Positions 25,181 through 33,517 of a stretch of 64,000 nucleotides of DNA are shown here, one piece after another; positions within the stretch are counted from its first letter, which is position 1; each line of letters begins with the position of its first letter. The DNA comes from Acidobacteriota bacterium. Lineage in GTDB: Bacteria; Acidobacteriota; Terriglobia; Acidiferrales; UBA7541. The position numbers were made by a program, and so were the translations under genes. The notes beneath the pieces were generated by a model that was not told the origin of the DNA, did not search any database, and worked only from the letters and a program-made list of their open reading frames with translations. Location: positions 1 through 64,000 of the forward strand of contig JABCZF010000012.1 of NCBI GenBank assembly GCA_013289825.1. The letters are read 5' to 3'.

Positions 25181-26119
25181 ATGTCGATCCTCTACGAGCT
25201 CCGCTATCCCACCAAGTGGTATACGAAACTGTTGACGGCCTTGCTGGCGCTGGTTTTCTTTGCCGTGCTGGCGACCGCCGCCATTGCCGCGTTTCTCGTT
25301 TACCGCATCGTGAAGCCGCAGCGCACCAGCAGTGAAATTGACATGGAGAGCTTTCCGGGCAAGCCGGACCTTGTGGATTTTGCGGTTTCGGGATTGGGGC
25401 CGCGTCACGGCTGGTTTTTCCCGGGATTGCGCGGCGCGCCGACGATTGTCTTGTGTCACGGATACGGATCTAGCCGCGGCGAATTGCTGACGCTGGTTTC
25501 GGCGCTGCAGGATCACCAGTACAACGTGTTTGTTTTTGACTTTGCCGCGCATGGCGGAAATGACGGGATCACCACGTTCGGGTATCGCGAAGCAGACGAA
25601 GTGCGCGCGGCAGTCGACACCGTGGCCGCGCGAAATGACGTAGATCCCGCTCGCCTCGGACTATGGGGCTACAATTTGGGGGCTTACGCGGCTTTGCGCG
25701 AGGCGGAAAACGATCATCGCATTCGCGCCATCGTGCTGGATTCCGTGTACGACTTGCCGGAGCAGATGGTAAAAATCGGCGTGGAGCGCAGCGGCCTGGG
25801 TGGATTTCCGCTGATGGTTCGCTCGGCGCAGTTTAGTTTTACTTGGCTGAACTACAAGTACCGCGAGGATGCCCCGCTGTCGAGGAAACTGAATACCCTG
25901 GCGGGCATCCCGAAACTGTTCATCGAAGCCTCCGACGACCCCGAGCTTGCCGAACTTACCCGCCAAATGTTTGTGAAGGCGCCCGAACCCCGCGATCAGA
26001 CGATGATTCCGCACGGTAATTTTGTGTCTATGGATGACAACGATAAGCGCGATTACGAGAACCGCGTGGTCAGCTTTTTCCTACTGCGGCTTCCCGCCAC
26101 CGGGATGCCCAGCCGCTGA
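25181..26119 (+). CDS. Membrane-anchored alpha/beta-hydrolase-fold protein lacking the nucleophilic Ser (312 aa)
   Basis: One N-terminal membrane helix (about residues 18-43) precedes an alpha/beta-hydrolase domain, probably outside the membrane. The oxyanion motif HGYGSSRGE (93-101) and strand VFVFDFAAHGGNDG are normal, and the end contains PHGNF where the catalytic His is expected. The nucleophile elbow reads G-Y-N-L-G (N165) instead of G-x-S-x-G, so classical esterase chemistry should be lost or altered. Related acidobacterial proteins usually keep Ser, as far as I recall. Start: ATG 25181 begins a typical anchor, while a TTG at 25130 would add 17 basic residues. The 3' end overlaps the convergent glycosyltransferase by 39 bp. 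Confidence 0.85.
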   Translation: MSILYELRYPTKWYTKLLTALLALVFFAVLATAAIAAFLVYRIVKPQRTSSEIDMESFPGKPDLVDFAVSGLGPRHGWFFPGLRGAPTIVLCHGYGSSRGELLTLVSALQDHQYNVFVFDFAAHGGNDGITTFGYREADEVRAAVDTVAARNDVDPARLGLWGYNLGAYAALREAENDHRIRAIVLDSVYDLPEQMVKIGVERSGLGGFPLMVRSAQFSFTWLNYKYREDAPLSRKLNTLAGIPKLFIEASDDPELAELTRQMFVKAPEPRDQTMIPHGNFVSMDDNDKRDYENRVVSFFLLRLPATGMPSR

Positions 26120-27784
26120 TGGTGGTTGAATGCTGTAGAGGAAATATCCTGTTTTCCTCGAATCGAACGATACGATCTCCTCGAACGTGAAGTCCGATCC
26201 GGCCGGAGACTCGGAATGCCGGTTTCCTATCAGCAGGTAGCCCTGATGCGGATGCCCGCTATCCCATTCGGGTAGCTCTTCGTGAAGATAAAAATTTAGA
26301 CTGTAGCGCTGCCCGCGTTTCATGTATTTGGAGACGTTGAGCTTTGCCGCAGGAATGGCATGGCGCTGAAGTTCCTCTGAAAGGGTCCGGCCTGAGGGAT
26401 CCCAGGAGAAAAACGACGGAAGAAGTTTGTCATTGTTTGAGACCGCGAAGAGGATGGGCAAGACGCAGCAAGCTGCCAAAGGTCGGCCAAATGCGCCTTG
26501 GAACGACATCGCCGCACCTGCCCCTAACATCAGGTTCGCGGCACTCAGTGCTCCGAGGATGACGCCCGTGGCCATCCCGAAATTCAAGTTGCCTCGTGAG
26601 CCATGCGCGGCAACATATTCGACAATGGCAAAGCAGCATGCAAAGACGAGTGATGAGGCCAACAGCGCTATGGCGAGAGATCTTGTTTTTCCGCTGGCCA
26701 GTGCCCATCGCGAGTGCGCCATGAGCGCCACAATTGCCGGAAGCGCCGGCAAAATATAGCCCGGTAACTTTGACCTGGAAAGGGAGAAAAAGATGAGGCC
26801 AAACAGTCCCCAGGTTAAGAAGAAGAGCGAGTTTGACGATAATCGCTTTACGCGGGTCCATTTCACCGCCCCCAAAATCAAGGACCACACCGCCAGGGCC
26901 GTCCAGGGAAGAAGAGCGATAAGCAGAACTGCGCCATAAAACCAAAACGGCTGGATGTGCTGGAACTCAGGCGTGAGGAACCGTTTGAAATTGTGTTCGA
27001 CGATAAAGACGCGAAGGAAATCTGGGTTGCGGCGGGCGCAGAGGATGTACCAGGGCAGGGCCGTGAGCGAGAAGGCGGCGATGGCCGCGGGGTGAAGCAA
27101 ACGAAAGGCATCACGCCAGAGTTTTGTGACGAGCGCCCAGAGGAAAACCGCCCCTCCGCAAAGGAGTATGCCGGCGGGTCCCTTCGCGAGAACCGCTAGG
27201 CCCAGAAAAAAGCCGAAGGAGATCAATGCCAGCCACGGCGTTCGGGGGATCACCGGAGTGTTTTCATTACGGGTGAGGCCGAGGACGACGGCGGCAGAGA
27301 CCATGGCCATGGTGAGCATTCCCGTGAAGGGCATGTCCGTGGCGGCGGCATGGGAAAACCCAATCATGCCCAAGGATGTAGGAAGGAGCAGCAGCAGCCA
27401 AAGGGCCGTCTCCGGACCATAGAGACGGAACGCCAACCACGCCAGTAGAAGCGTCAGAAGCAGCGCGGAAATTGCGCTCGGCAGCCGCGCCGCGGCTTCA
27501 CTGACACCAAAAAGTTTGAAACAAACCGCCGCGCCCCAATAATAGAGCGGTGGCTTCTCGAACCAAGGCTTTCCGTAAAGCCGGGGCGTGACCCAATCGC
27601 CTGTCTCGGCCATGTCGCGCGCAATCCACGCGTAGCGGGGCTCGTCTGGGCCGAGGAATCCCATGGCTCCGAGGTGGCTGAAATAGGAAACGTACAGTGT
27701 TAGGAGGATGAGAACGGCCCAGCCGATGCGGCCTGCCGATTTGGCCCACGGTTTCTGGGGGCTGGTGGTGAGTGCTTCAATCAC
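26081..27784 (-). CDS. ArnT/PMT-family glycosyltransferase 39 (567 aa)
   Basis: Polytopic membrane glycosyltransferase of the dolichyl-phosphate-mannose protein mannosyltransferase/ArnT superfamily. It transfers a sugar from a polyprenyl-phosphate donor to a periplasmic acceptor such as lipid A or protein. The first periplasmic loop carries the catalytic carboxylate motif GPDEPRYAWIARDMAETGDW (residues about 45-64), followed by GKPWFEKPPLYYW, both hallmarks of ArnT-like enzymes. About ten to twelve hydrophobic helices follow up to residue 440, then a soluble C-terminal domain. GTG start with no strong ribosome site. It is divergent from the LpxL-like gene, 95 bp apart, which supports an outer-membrane lipid role. 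Sugar and acceptor unknown. Confidence 0.92.
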   Translation of the reverse strand: MIEALTTSPQKPWAKSAGRIGWAVLILLTLYVSYFSHLGAMGFLGPDEPRYAWIARDMAETGDWVTPRLYGKPWFEKPPLYYWGAAVCFKLFGVSEAAARLPSAISALLLTLLLAWLAFRLYGPETALWLLLLLPTSLGMIGFSHAAATDMPFTGMLTMAMVSAAVVLGLTRNENTPVIPRTPWLALISFGFFLGLAVLAKGPAGILLCGGAVFLWALVTKLWRDAFRLLHPAAIAAFSLTALPWYILCARRNPDFLRVFIVEHNFKRFLTPEFQHIQPFWFYGAVLLIALLPWTALAVWSLILGAVKWTRVKRLSSNSLFFLTWGLFGLIFFSLSRSKLPGYILPALPAIVALMAHSRWALASGKTRSLAIALLASSLVFACCFAIVEYVAAHGSRGNLNFGMATGVILGALSAANLMLGAGAAMSFQGAFGRPLAACCVLPILFAVSNNDKLLPSFFSWDPSGRTLSEELQRHAIPAAKLNVSKYMKRGQRYSLNFYLHEELPEWDSGHPHQGYLLIGNRHSESPAGSDFTFEEIVSFDSRKTGYFLYSIQPPSAAGHPGGGKPQ

Positions 27785-27879
27785 GCAAGGGAAAGTCTAG
27801 CATTGAACCTCTATCTTCGAAGCTGCCACCTCTTGCATACTGTCGCGCGTCGGCCGCCGTACGGCCGTCTTGCAATGAA

Positions 27880-28785
27880 ATGAAGAAATGGCTTGAATAC
27901 GCCGCCGTTTTGCTGATCTTGAAGACGCTGGGGGCGTTCCCGCGGGCCGTCGCGCGCTTCTTGGCCGCATCCGTGACCAGTCTGCTTTTTCGCTGGCAGC
28001 CAAAGTTGCAGAAGACCGCCGAGTTTAATCTGCGGCTGGCCTTCCCGGACTGGACCGACGCGCGGCGCAAAGACGTGACCCGCAAGATGGTGCGAAACCT
28101 TGGCTGGATGGCGGCGGAATTTGCACGCTTCCCGCGGCTGACCAAGAAAAATATTGAAAAAGTGGTGATTCTCGAGGGCCATGAAAATTTTCTGGAAGGA
28201 CAGCGGCGCGGCAACGGCGTTCTTTATTTGACGGGCCACATCGGCGCCTGGGAACTCTCCTCCTTCGCGCACGCGCTCTACGGCTATCCGCTGCACTACA
28301 TAGCGCGGCCACTCGATAACCAGCGCCTCGACGCGCTCGTCAACCAATACCGCTGCTCCTCCGGCAACCAACCCATCTTCAAAAATGAATCCGCGCGCGT
28401 CATGCTGAAAATTCTGAAAGACTCGGGAACCATCGGCATTCTCGCTGATCAAAACACCATGCCGGAAGAAGGCGTGTTCGTCGATTTCTTCGGAGAATCT
28501 GCCTGCGCGACAACCGGGATAGCACGTGTGGCGCTGCATACCGGCGCCGCGGTGGTCCCGGGATACGCCTACTGGGACGAGACCATTCAAAAATATCGCC
28601 TGCGGTTCGAGCCTCCCGTGGAACTGGTGCGCACTGGCGACACCGAGCGCGACGTCTTTGAAAATACCCAGCGGTTCGCAAAAGCCATCCAAGGGATTAT
28701 TCAGAAACACCCGGACCAATGGGTTTGGGTTCACCAGCGATGGAAGACGAGGCCCAAAGGCCAGCCCGCGCTGTATGATTTTTGA
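27880..28785 (+). CDS. LpxL/HtrB-type lysophospholipid (lipid A) acyltransferase (301 aa)
   Basis: Inner-membrane acyltransferase that adds a secondary acyl chain to a Kdo-lipid A precursor. One N-terminal helix (about 8-32) is followed by the catalytic HxxxxE motif H120-IGAW-E125 in LTGHIGAWEL, then IARPLDNQRLD and the glycine-rich GILADQNTMPEEGVFVDFFG that usually binds the acceptor. The end WVWVHQRWKTRP is typical. ATG at 27880 gives the usual family length of about 300 residues; upstream in-frame codons back to 27772 would overlap the divergent gene. It is followed 12 bp later by lpxD, so the two form a lipid A unit. Exact acyl donor and position are unknown. Confidence 0.92.
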   Translation: MKKWLEYAAVLLILKTLGAFPRAVARFLAASVTSLLFRWQPKLQKTAEFNLRLAFPDWTDARRKDVTRKMVRNLGWMAAEFARFPRLTKKNIEKVVILEGHENFLEGQRRGNGVLYLTGHIGAWELSSFAHALYGYPLHYIARPLDNQRLDALVNQYRCSSGNQPIFKNESARVMLKILKDSGTIGILADQNTMPEEGVFVDFFGESACATTGIARVALHTGAAVVPGYAYWDETIQKYRLRFEPPVELVRTGDTERDVFENTQRFAKAIQGIIQKHPDQWVWVHQRWKTRPKGQPALYDF

Positions 28786-28797
28786 GAGAGGTCTTTG

Positions 28798-29817
28798 ATG
28801 ATGCAAACGGCAAAGTCGTTGGCGGAAGCGGTGGGCGCACAGCTGGAAGGCGACGGTGCGGTGGAGTTGCGCGGTGTAGCGGCGCCCGAGCGCGCCAGCC
28901 CGCACGATCTCATCTACGTGGAGAAAGCCAAACATGCGGAGCGCGCCCGAGCGTCAGCAGCGATCTGCGTGATGGCCACGGAAAATGTTCCGTTGCCCGG
29001 CAAGGTTGTTCTGAGAAGTCCGCATCCCAAAGTTGCCTTTGCAAAAGCGGCTGCTCTCATACTTGGAAAGGCCCCCATCGCCAGCGGGATTCACCCGACA
29101 GCCATCGTGGCGCCTCTGGCGCGGATCAGCCAAAACGCGGGCATCGGGCCATTTGCCGTGATTGGCGAAGACACCCACGTTGGCCAAGGCACGCAAATCG
29201 GCGCACACAGCGTGATTGGCGCGGGCTGCTGGATTGGCGACCGCTGCCGCATTCACCCGCGCGTAACACTGTACGCCGGGGTTCGCATCGGACATCGCGT
29301 GGAAATCCATTCCGGCGCAGTCATCGGTGCGGACGGTTTCGGCTACGCCGAGGGCGAAGGGCGCTATTGGAAATTTCCGCAGGCGGGCATCGTGGAAATC
29401 GCCGACGATGTGGAAATCGGCGCGAACACGACTGTCGACCGGGGCTCGCTGGATGACACGCGCATCGCTGCTGGCGTTAAATTAGACAATCTCGTACACA
29501 TAGGGCACAACTGCCAGATTGGCGAACACACCGTAATGGCTGCGCAGGTCGGCCTTTCCGGCTCCTGCGAATTTGGCAAGCACGTGGTGGTGGGCGGCCA
29601 AGCCGGTTTTGGAGAACAATGTTGTCTCGAAGACGGAGCAGTCATCGGCGGCCAATCCGGCGTTCTTGGCGGCAAGACCATCCGCAGCGGGCAAACCGTC
29701 TGGGGAACGCCGGCGCGTCCTCTTGCAAAATTCAAAGAACAATTCGCCTTGCAGGCGCGTCTACCGGAACTGGCAGCGCGCATCAAAGCGCTAGAGGTCA
29801 AGCTCGGAGGGAAGTGA
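28798..29817 (+). CDS. lpxD: UDP-3-O-acylglucosamine N-acyltransferase (339 aa)
   Basis: Third enzyme of lipid A synthesis: moves a 3-hydroxyacyl chain from acyl carrier protein to UDP-3-O-acyl-glucosamine. The N-terminal uridine-binding domain covers about residues 1-95. A left-handed beta-helix of hexapeptide repeats follows (about 100-300: [34 protein letters not shown]), with the catalytic His in [15 protein letters not shown]-terminal helix ends the protein (about 310-339). ATG at 28798 has GAGAGG six bases upstream; TTG at 28795 and ATG at 28801 are neighbours. Length is normal. It follows the acyltransferase gene by 12 bp and precedes the MobB-like gene by one bp, so an operon is likely. 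Confidence 0.96.
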   Translation: MMQTAKSLAEAVGAQLEGDGAVELRGVAAPERASPHDLIYVEKAKHAERARASAAICVMATENVPLPGKVVLRSPHPKVAFAKAAALILGKAPIASGIHPTAIVAPLARISQNAGIGPFAVIGEDTHVGQGTQIGAHSVIGAGCWIGDRCRIHPRVTLYAGVRIGHRVEIHSGAVIGADGFGYAEGEGRYWKFPQAGIVEIADDVEIGANTTVDRGSLDDTRIAAGVKLDNLVHIGHNCQIGEHTVMAAQVGLSGSCEFGKHVVVGGQAGFGEQCCLEDGAVIGGQSGVLGGKTIRSGQTVWGTPARPLAKFKEQFALQARLPELAARIKALEVKLGGK

Positions 29818-29818
29818 C

Positions 29819-30493
29819 GTGAATCGAGCACTACGCTGGCGCGTAATCGTAGTTGGCGGCCACACCCGCAGCATCGGCAAGACGCAACTGGTGTGCGACG
29901 TCATTAGCGCCTTCCCCGGAACCAACTGGATCGCTGGAAAAATCACGCAGTATGGCCACGGTGTGTGCGCCGAAAACGGCAACAATTGCGACTGCGCCCC
30001 CGACGAACACATTTGCGCCATCGAATGGGAGGCGCAGCCGCAATCCGGCACGGACAGCGCGCGATTTCTTCAAGCGGGCGCGAAGCGCTCGTTTTGGTTA
30101 AGAACGAAGCAGGGTTTTCTGGCCGAAGGCTTGCCGTTGATGCGAGAGGCCCTCGAGCGAACGCTTTCTGAAACGGACGAAGATTCGCCTTCGCTGATTG
30201 TCGAAAGCAATTCGCTCTTGCAATTCCTAAAACCAAGTCTCTATTTCGCGGTGATCGATCCCGCGCGGGAGGATTTCAAAGACTCCGCGCGCGTGGCGCT
30301 CGACCGCGCCGATGTCCTCGTGCTCCGCGGCGCGATGCACACGCCTGCCGCGGCCCCCTCCTGGATAAAACTCCCCGCCCATTTGCTGCGCACCAAGCCT
30401 TCCGTCACCCAGCGCGAAGGGGAGCCCCTGCCCGAGCCTCTCGAAGTCCTCATCGCGCGAGCCTTGCTGGCCCCGCCAAGTATCGCCCTCTAA
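29819..30493 (+). CDS. MobB-like P-loop protein with Cys-rich insert (224 aa)
   Basis: Nucleotide-binding protein resembling MobB, the accessory GTPase of molybdenum-cofactor synthesis. The P-loop is VVGGHTRSIGKTQLV (residues about 10-24); the GKT is present but the first Gly of the Walker A motif is displaced (His at that place). After the strand WIAGKITQYGHG comes C-AENGNN-C-D-C and a further Cys in HICAIE (four Cys within about 20 residues), perhaps a metal site. GTDSARFLQAGA resembles the MobB segment after the switch. No mo-co genes are near; the partners are lpxD (one bp upstream) and the hopanoid operon downstream. GTG start. Function unknown; MobB assignment is by motif only. Confidence 0.7.
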   Translation: MNRALRWRVIVVGGHTRSIGKTQLVCDVISAFPGTNWIAGKITQYGHGVCAENGNNCDCAPDEHICAIEWEAQPQSGTDSARFLQAGAKRSFWLRTKQGFLAEGLPLMREALERTLSETDEDSPSLIVESNSLLQFLKPSLYFAVIDPAREDFKDSARVALDRADVLVLRGAMHTPAAAPSWIKLPAHLLRTKPSVTQREGEPLPEPLEVLIARALLAPPSIAL

Positions 30494-30526
30494 CAACGAA
30501 TCGATAACGCGACTGCATCTTAGACG

Positions 30527-30555
30527 TTGACCCATTGGCGCAAGACGGCGATAAT
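30527..30555 (+). promoter_or_regulatory. Sigma-70-type promoter of the hopanoid operon
   Basis: TTGACC (30527-30532, five of six consensus) is separated by exactly 17 bp from GATAAT (30550-30555, five of six). Transcription would begin near 30562, 95 bp before the first likely start codon of shc. The placement directly ahead of a long same-strand gene set makes this the best promoter in the window. No activator site could be recognised. Confidence 0.7.
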
Positions 30556-30580
30556 TTAGTGGTACTCGTCTTACTCGGTC

Positions 30581-30617
30581 TCCCGCAGTTCTGGCGTTCG
30601 TACCGGAGACTGCGGGA
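30581..30617 (+). promoter_or_regulatory. Strong leader hairpin upstream of shc
   Basis: Perfect 9-bp arms TCCCGCAGT (30581-30589) and ACTGCGGGA (30609-30617) enclose a second 5-bp stem with one G-T pair (TCTGG / CCGGA), leaving an 8-base loop. It lies about 20 bases after the predicted transcription start and 40 bases before the first shc start codon. No T tract follows, so it is more likely a stability or translation element, or a protein site, than a terminator. Confidence 0.55.
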
Positions 30618-30656
30618 AGTGGCCAGGAATACAGCAGTTAGGCAGGTTTAGGCCGG

Positions 30657-32729
30657 ATGGGGCGGATTTACTGCGCCCGCATTTGGGTAATCTTTCGACT
30701 GGGGGACCTTGTTTTGGCGACAGGTACACGCATTGGACTGGATAGGCCCGCCCCTGCCATACCGCCATTCTGGGACGCGCAGGATCTGGCCGGCCCTCTC
30801 GAACAAGCCATCGAAAACGGCGCGAACCATCTGCTCTCCTTGCAGGCCGAAGAGGGCTATTGGCTCGGCGAACTCGAGGCCGATACTACCCTCGAATCCG
30901 ACTACATCTATTACTTGCATGTTCTTGGCAAAGCGGACCCCGGCCGCATCGCCAAGCTGGCCAACTATGTGCGGCGGCGGCAATTGCCTGACGGCGGCTG
31001 GAATATTTTCCCCGGCGGACCTTCGGACCTCAATGCCACCTGCAAGGCGTATTTCGCGCTGAAACTTGTCGGCGACGATACGGATTCGCCGCACATGACC
31101 CAGGCGCGCGAAACTGTGCACCGTCTTGGCGGCCTCGAACAAACTAATTCTTATGTCCGTTTTTACCTCGCGCTGATCGGTGCTGTCGGCTGGGAGCTTG
31201 TTCCTTCGATTCCGCCGGAACTGCTGCTTTTGCCGAGCTGGTTTTATCTCAACATTTACGAAATGTCGTCGTGGACGCGCGGCATCGTGATCCCCATGGC
31301 CATTCTTTCCGCGCTGCGGCCGGACTGGCGTTTGCCGGAACGCGCGCGAGTCGACGAACTCTTCCGCGACATCTCGCACAAAGCGGCGGCTTTTGACTGG
31401 AGCAAGCAGCTCATCTCCTGGCGCAACGTTTTTCTGGCCATCGATCGCGGGCTGAAGCTCTACGAAAAACTTCCGTGGAAACCGCTCCGCCGCCGCGCTC
31501 TTCGCGAAGCCAAAGCCTGGATGCTCGCTCACATAGAACGGAGCGAAGGCTTGGCGGCCATCTATCCTGCGATGATGAACTCGATCTTCGCGTTGATGGC
31601 GCTCGGGCACGGCCCCGACGATCCCATTACTTCTCGGGAGATTCGCGAGTTTTCGCGCTTCGAGATTGAAGAAGGGGACACCATCCGCATGCAGCCGTGC
31701 GTATCTCCCGTTTGGGACACGTGCATCGCCATGGTTTCTTTGGAGGAGGCCGGGCTGTCTGCGGATCATCCGGCGCTGGTGAAGGCGGCCGATTGGATGC
31801 TCTCGAAGCAGGTGTTGGGACCCGGCGACTGGCAATGTAAGAACAAAGATGCCGAGCCGGGAGGCTGGGCGTTCGAGTTCCGCAACGATTTTTTCCCGGA
31901 CGTGGACGACACCGCGTTCGTCCTCATGGCCTTGCAGCGTGTGAAGCACCCCGATCCCGACCGCATGGAAACTGCCGTGCGCCTCGGCATCCAGTGGCTG
32001 TTGAGCATGCAAAATAGGGATGGCGGCTGGGGAGCGTTCGATCGCGACAACGACCGCCAACTCTTTTGCAACATTCCTTTCGCCGACCACAACGCGATGA
32101 TCGACCCGTCGACCGCCGATGTGACCGCCCGCGTTGTCGAATGCCTGGGGCGATTCGGCTGGCCTGCGGAACACCCCGCGATTCAACGCGCCGTGAAGTT
32201 CTTGCTCAAAGATCAGTGCGAAGATGGCTCGTGGTTCGGGCGCTGGGGGGTGAACTATGTTTACGGAACCAGCGGCGCACTGCGTGCTCTCGAAACCGTT
32301 TCGCTAACCGCAAAAGAATTTTGCCAACGCGCGGTGCGCTGGCTGCGCGCGGTCCAAAAAGCCGACGGCAGCTTCGGCGAATCCTTGTGGAGTTATACCG
32401 ATCCGACTACCAAGGGGCGGGGAAACAGCACGGCATCGCAAACAGCATGGGGCCTGATCGGACTGCTCGCCGGCGCCCCGGCCGATGATCCCGCAATTCA
32501 GAAGTCGGTTGCTTATCTGGTCCATCAGCAAAATACCGATGGTTCGTGGAGCGAAGCTGATTTTACCGGCACGGGATTTCCCGGAGTGTTTTATTTGAAG
32601 TATCACCTCTACCGCAATTCTTTCCCGCTTTACGCGCTGGCTCGATTCCGCAATCAGGTGCAAGGTCCGCATGAGTATTGCGCCATGAAATTCCAGCCGG
32701 CCGAATTCCGGCTGCGGAGCGGGTTCTAG
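30657..32729 (+). CDS. shc: Squalene-hopene cyclase (690 aa)
   Basis: Cyclises squalene to hopene/hopanol at the membrane surface, the defining step of hopanoid synthesis (also called HpnF). The catalytic D-x-D-D motif is D415-V-D417-D418 in FFPDVDDTAFV. QW repeats that stabilise the alpha/alpha barrels are clear: LPDGGWNIF, MQNRDGGWGAF, DQCEDGSWFGRWG, VQKADGSFGES and QQNTDGSWSE. The membrane-entry region and C-terminal half are complete, with normal length. The start is uncertain: ATG 30657 opens the frame, while TTG 30714 removes a 19-residue leader and has GGGGGA ahead. First gene of an operon that continues to hpnE. Confidence 0.96.
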   Translation: MGRIYCARIWVIFRLGDLVLATGTRIGLDRPAPAIPPFWDAQDLAGPLEQAIENGANHLLSLQAEEGYWLGELEADTTLESDYIYYLHVLGKADPGRIAKLANYVRRRQLPDGGWNIFPGGPSDLNATCKAYFALKLVGDDTDSPHMTQARETVHRLGGLEQTNSYVRFYLALIGAVGWELVPSIPPELLLLPSWFYLNIYEMSSWTRGIVIPMAILSALRPDWRLPERARVDELFRDISHKAAAFDWSKQLISWRNVFLAIDRGLKLYEKLPWKPLRRRALREAKAWMLAHIERSEGLAAIYPAMMNSIFALMALGHGPDDPITSREIREFSRFEIEEGDTIRMQPCVSPVWDTCIAMVSLEEAGLSADHPALVKAADWMLSKQVLGPGDWQCKNKDAEPGGWAFEFRNDFFPDVDDTAFVLMALQRVKHPDPDRMETAVRLGIQWLLSMQNRDGGWGAFDRDNDRQLFCNIPFADHNAMIDPSTADVTARVVECLGRFGWPAEHPAIQRAVKFLLKDQCEDGSWFGRWGVNYVYGTSGALRALETVSLTAKEFCQRAVRWLRAVQKADGSFGESLWSYTDPTTKGRGNSTASQTAWGLIGLLAGAPADDPAIQKSVAYLVHQQNTDGSWSEADFTGTGFPGVFYLKYHLYRNSFPLYALARFRNQVQGPHEYCAMKFQPAEFRLRSGF

Positions 32730-32737
32730 AGCCCGCG

Positions 32738-33517
32738 ATGACGTTTTCTCTGGGGCTCACCGCGGATCTCATGCTGGCCTTGGCTCGGCGCTCCCTTCAC
32801 ACGAAGCACAACTATCCTCCGATCCTGCGGCTTTCTCCGGATATTAACTTCCAGGCTGGCGTTGCTCCACTTGCCATCGGCGGTCATCCTCGAGGCAAAG
32901 GTTCTCTGCAGTCCGGTGCTCTCGTTCCGCGATTTCGGTCGCCCATCATTTGGATTGCTGGCTCTGAGCCGCTGGATTCTCCCGAGGTCGCCCGCTTCGC
33001 CACTGCACTCGCGGCATCCGGGCGAAGCGTCTTCCTGGAGACCTCCGGCATATCTTTGAAGCGGCGCCTTCATGAGTTTCAGCCGTCTTCCCGCTTTTAC
33101 GTCGCGGTACGCTTCGACGGCCTGGAGTCGGGAGAGGGCCGGCGCAGTTTCCGCGACGGCGCGTTCCGTGTGGGCCTCGAAGCGCTTCGCATGGCAAGAC
33201 TGGCAGGCTTTTTCACCTGCGCTCTTTTGGTTTCTGGTCCTGGCACCGCCGCCGGCGAACTGGAGCAACTCCACGCAGATATCGGCAAGCTCGATGTGGA
33301 CGGATGCTTGATAACCTGCGCGGCGCCCGATCCCGCCATGGAGCGCAACGTCGCCGAACTCCGCCGCCGTTTGTTGACCCGGCGCTGGGCGTTGCTGTCC
33401 TCCTTGCTGGATGCTAGTGCGGTGCCGGCCGCGTCGCCAAGGTCTCAGGAAATCGCACGTCAGCCATTTTCGGAATCGCGGCGGGGCGATTTCGAGGAAG
33501 GCGTCGAAGCCGGATGA
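32738..33517 (+). CDS. Radical-SAM-like HpnH homologue without the Fe-S cysteines (259 aa)
   Basis: The middle of the protein follows HpnH, the radical-SAM enzyme that joins adenosine to hopene: WIAGSEPLDSPEVARF corresponds to the GGEPL strand, SVFLETSGISLKRRLHEFQPS to the KFVYLCTNALLLEKKLH segment, and VAVRFDGLE to FSVHLDG. The N-terminus (LHTKHNYPPILRLSPDINF) matches HpnH up to the cluster loop. There the C-x3-C-x2-C motif that binds the 4Fe-4S cluster is absent: the residues are INFQAG and only three Cys occur in the whole protein. The C-terminal third of HpnH is also missing. Canonical radical chemistry is therefore not possible. ATG 32738 lies eight bp after shc; the stop overlaps hpnA (ATGA). 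Homology judged by eye. Confidence 0.65.
   Translation: MTFSLGLTADLMLALARRSLHTKHNYPPILRLSPDINFQAGVAPLAIGGHPRGKGSLQSGALVPRFRSPIIWIAGSEPLDSPEVARFATALAASGRSVFLETSGISLKRRLHEFQPSSRFYVAVRFDGLESGEGRRSFRDGAFRVGLEALRMARLAGFFTCALLVSGPGTAAGELEQLHADIGKLDVDGCLITCAAPDPAMERNVAELRRRLLTRRWALLSSLLDASAVPAASPRSQEIARQPFSESRRGDFEEGVEAG

Noticed and set aside
27811..28935. A 374-codon minus-strand frame
   Set aside because: Opposite the LpxL-type acyltransferase and the lpxD start; no motifs.
30648..32186. A 512-codon minus-strand frame
   Set aside because: Antisense shadow of squalene-hopene cyclase; composition typical of reversed high-GC coding sequence.
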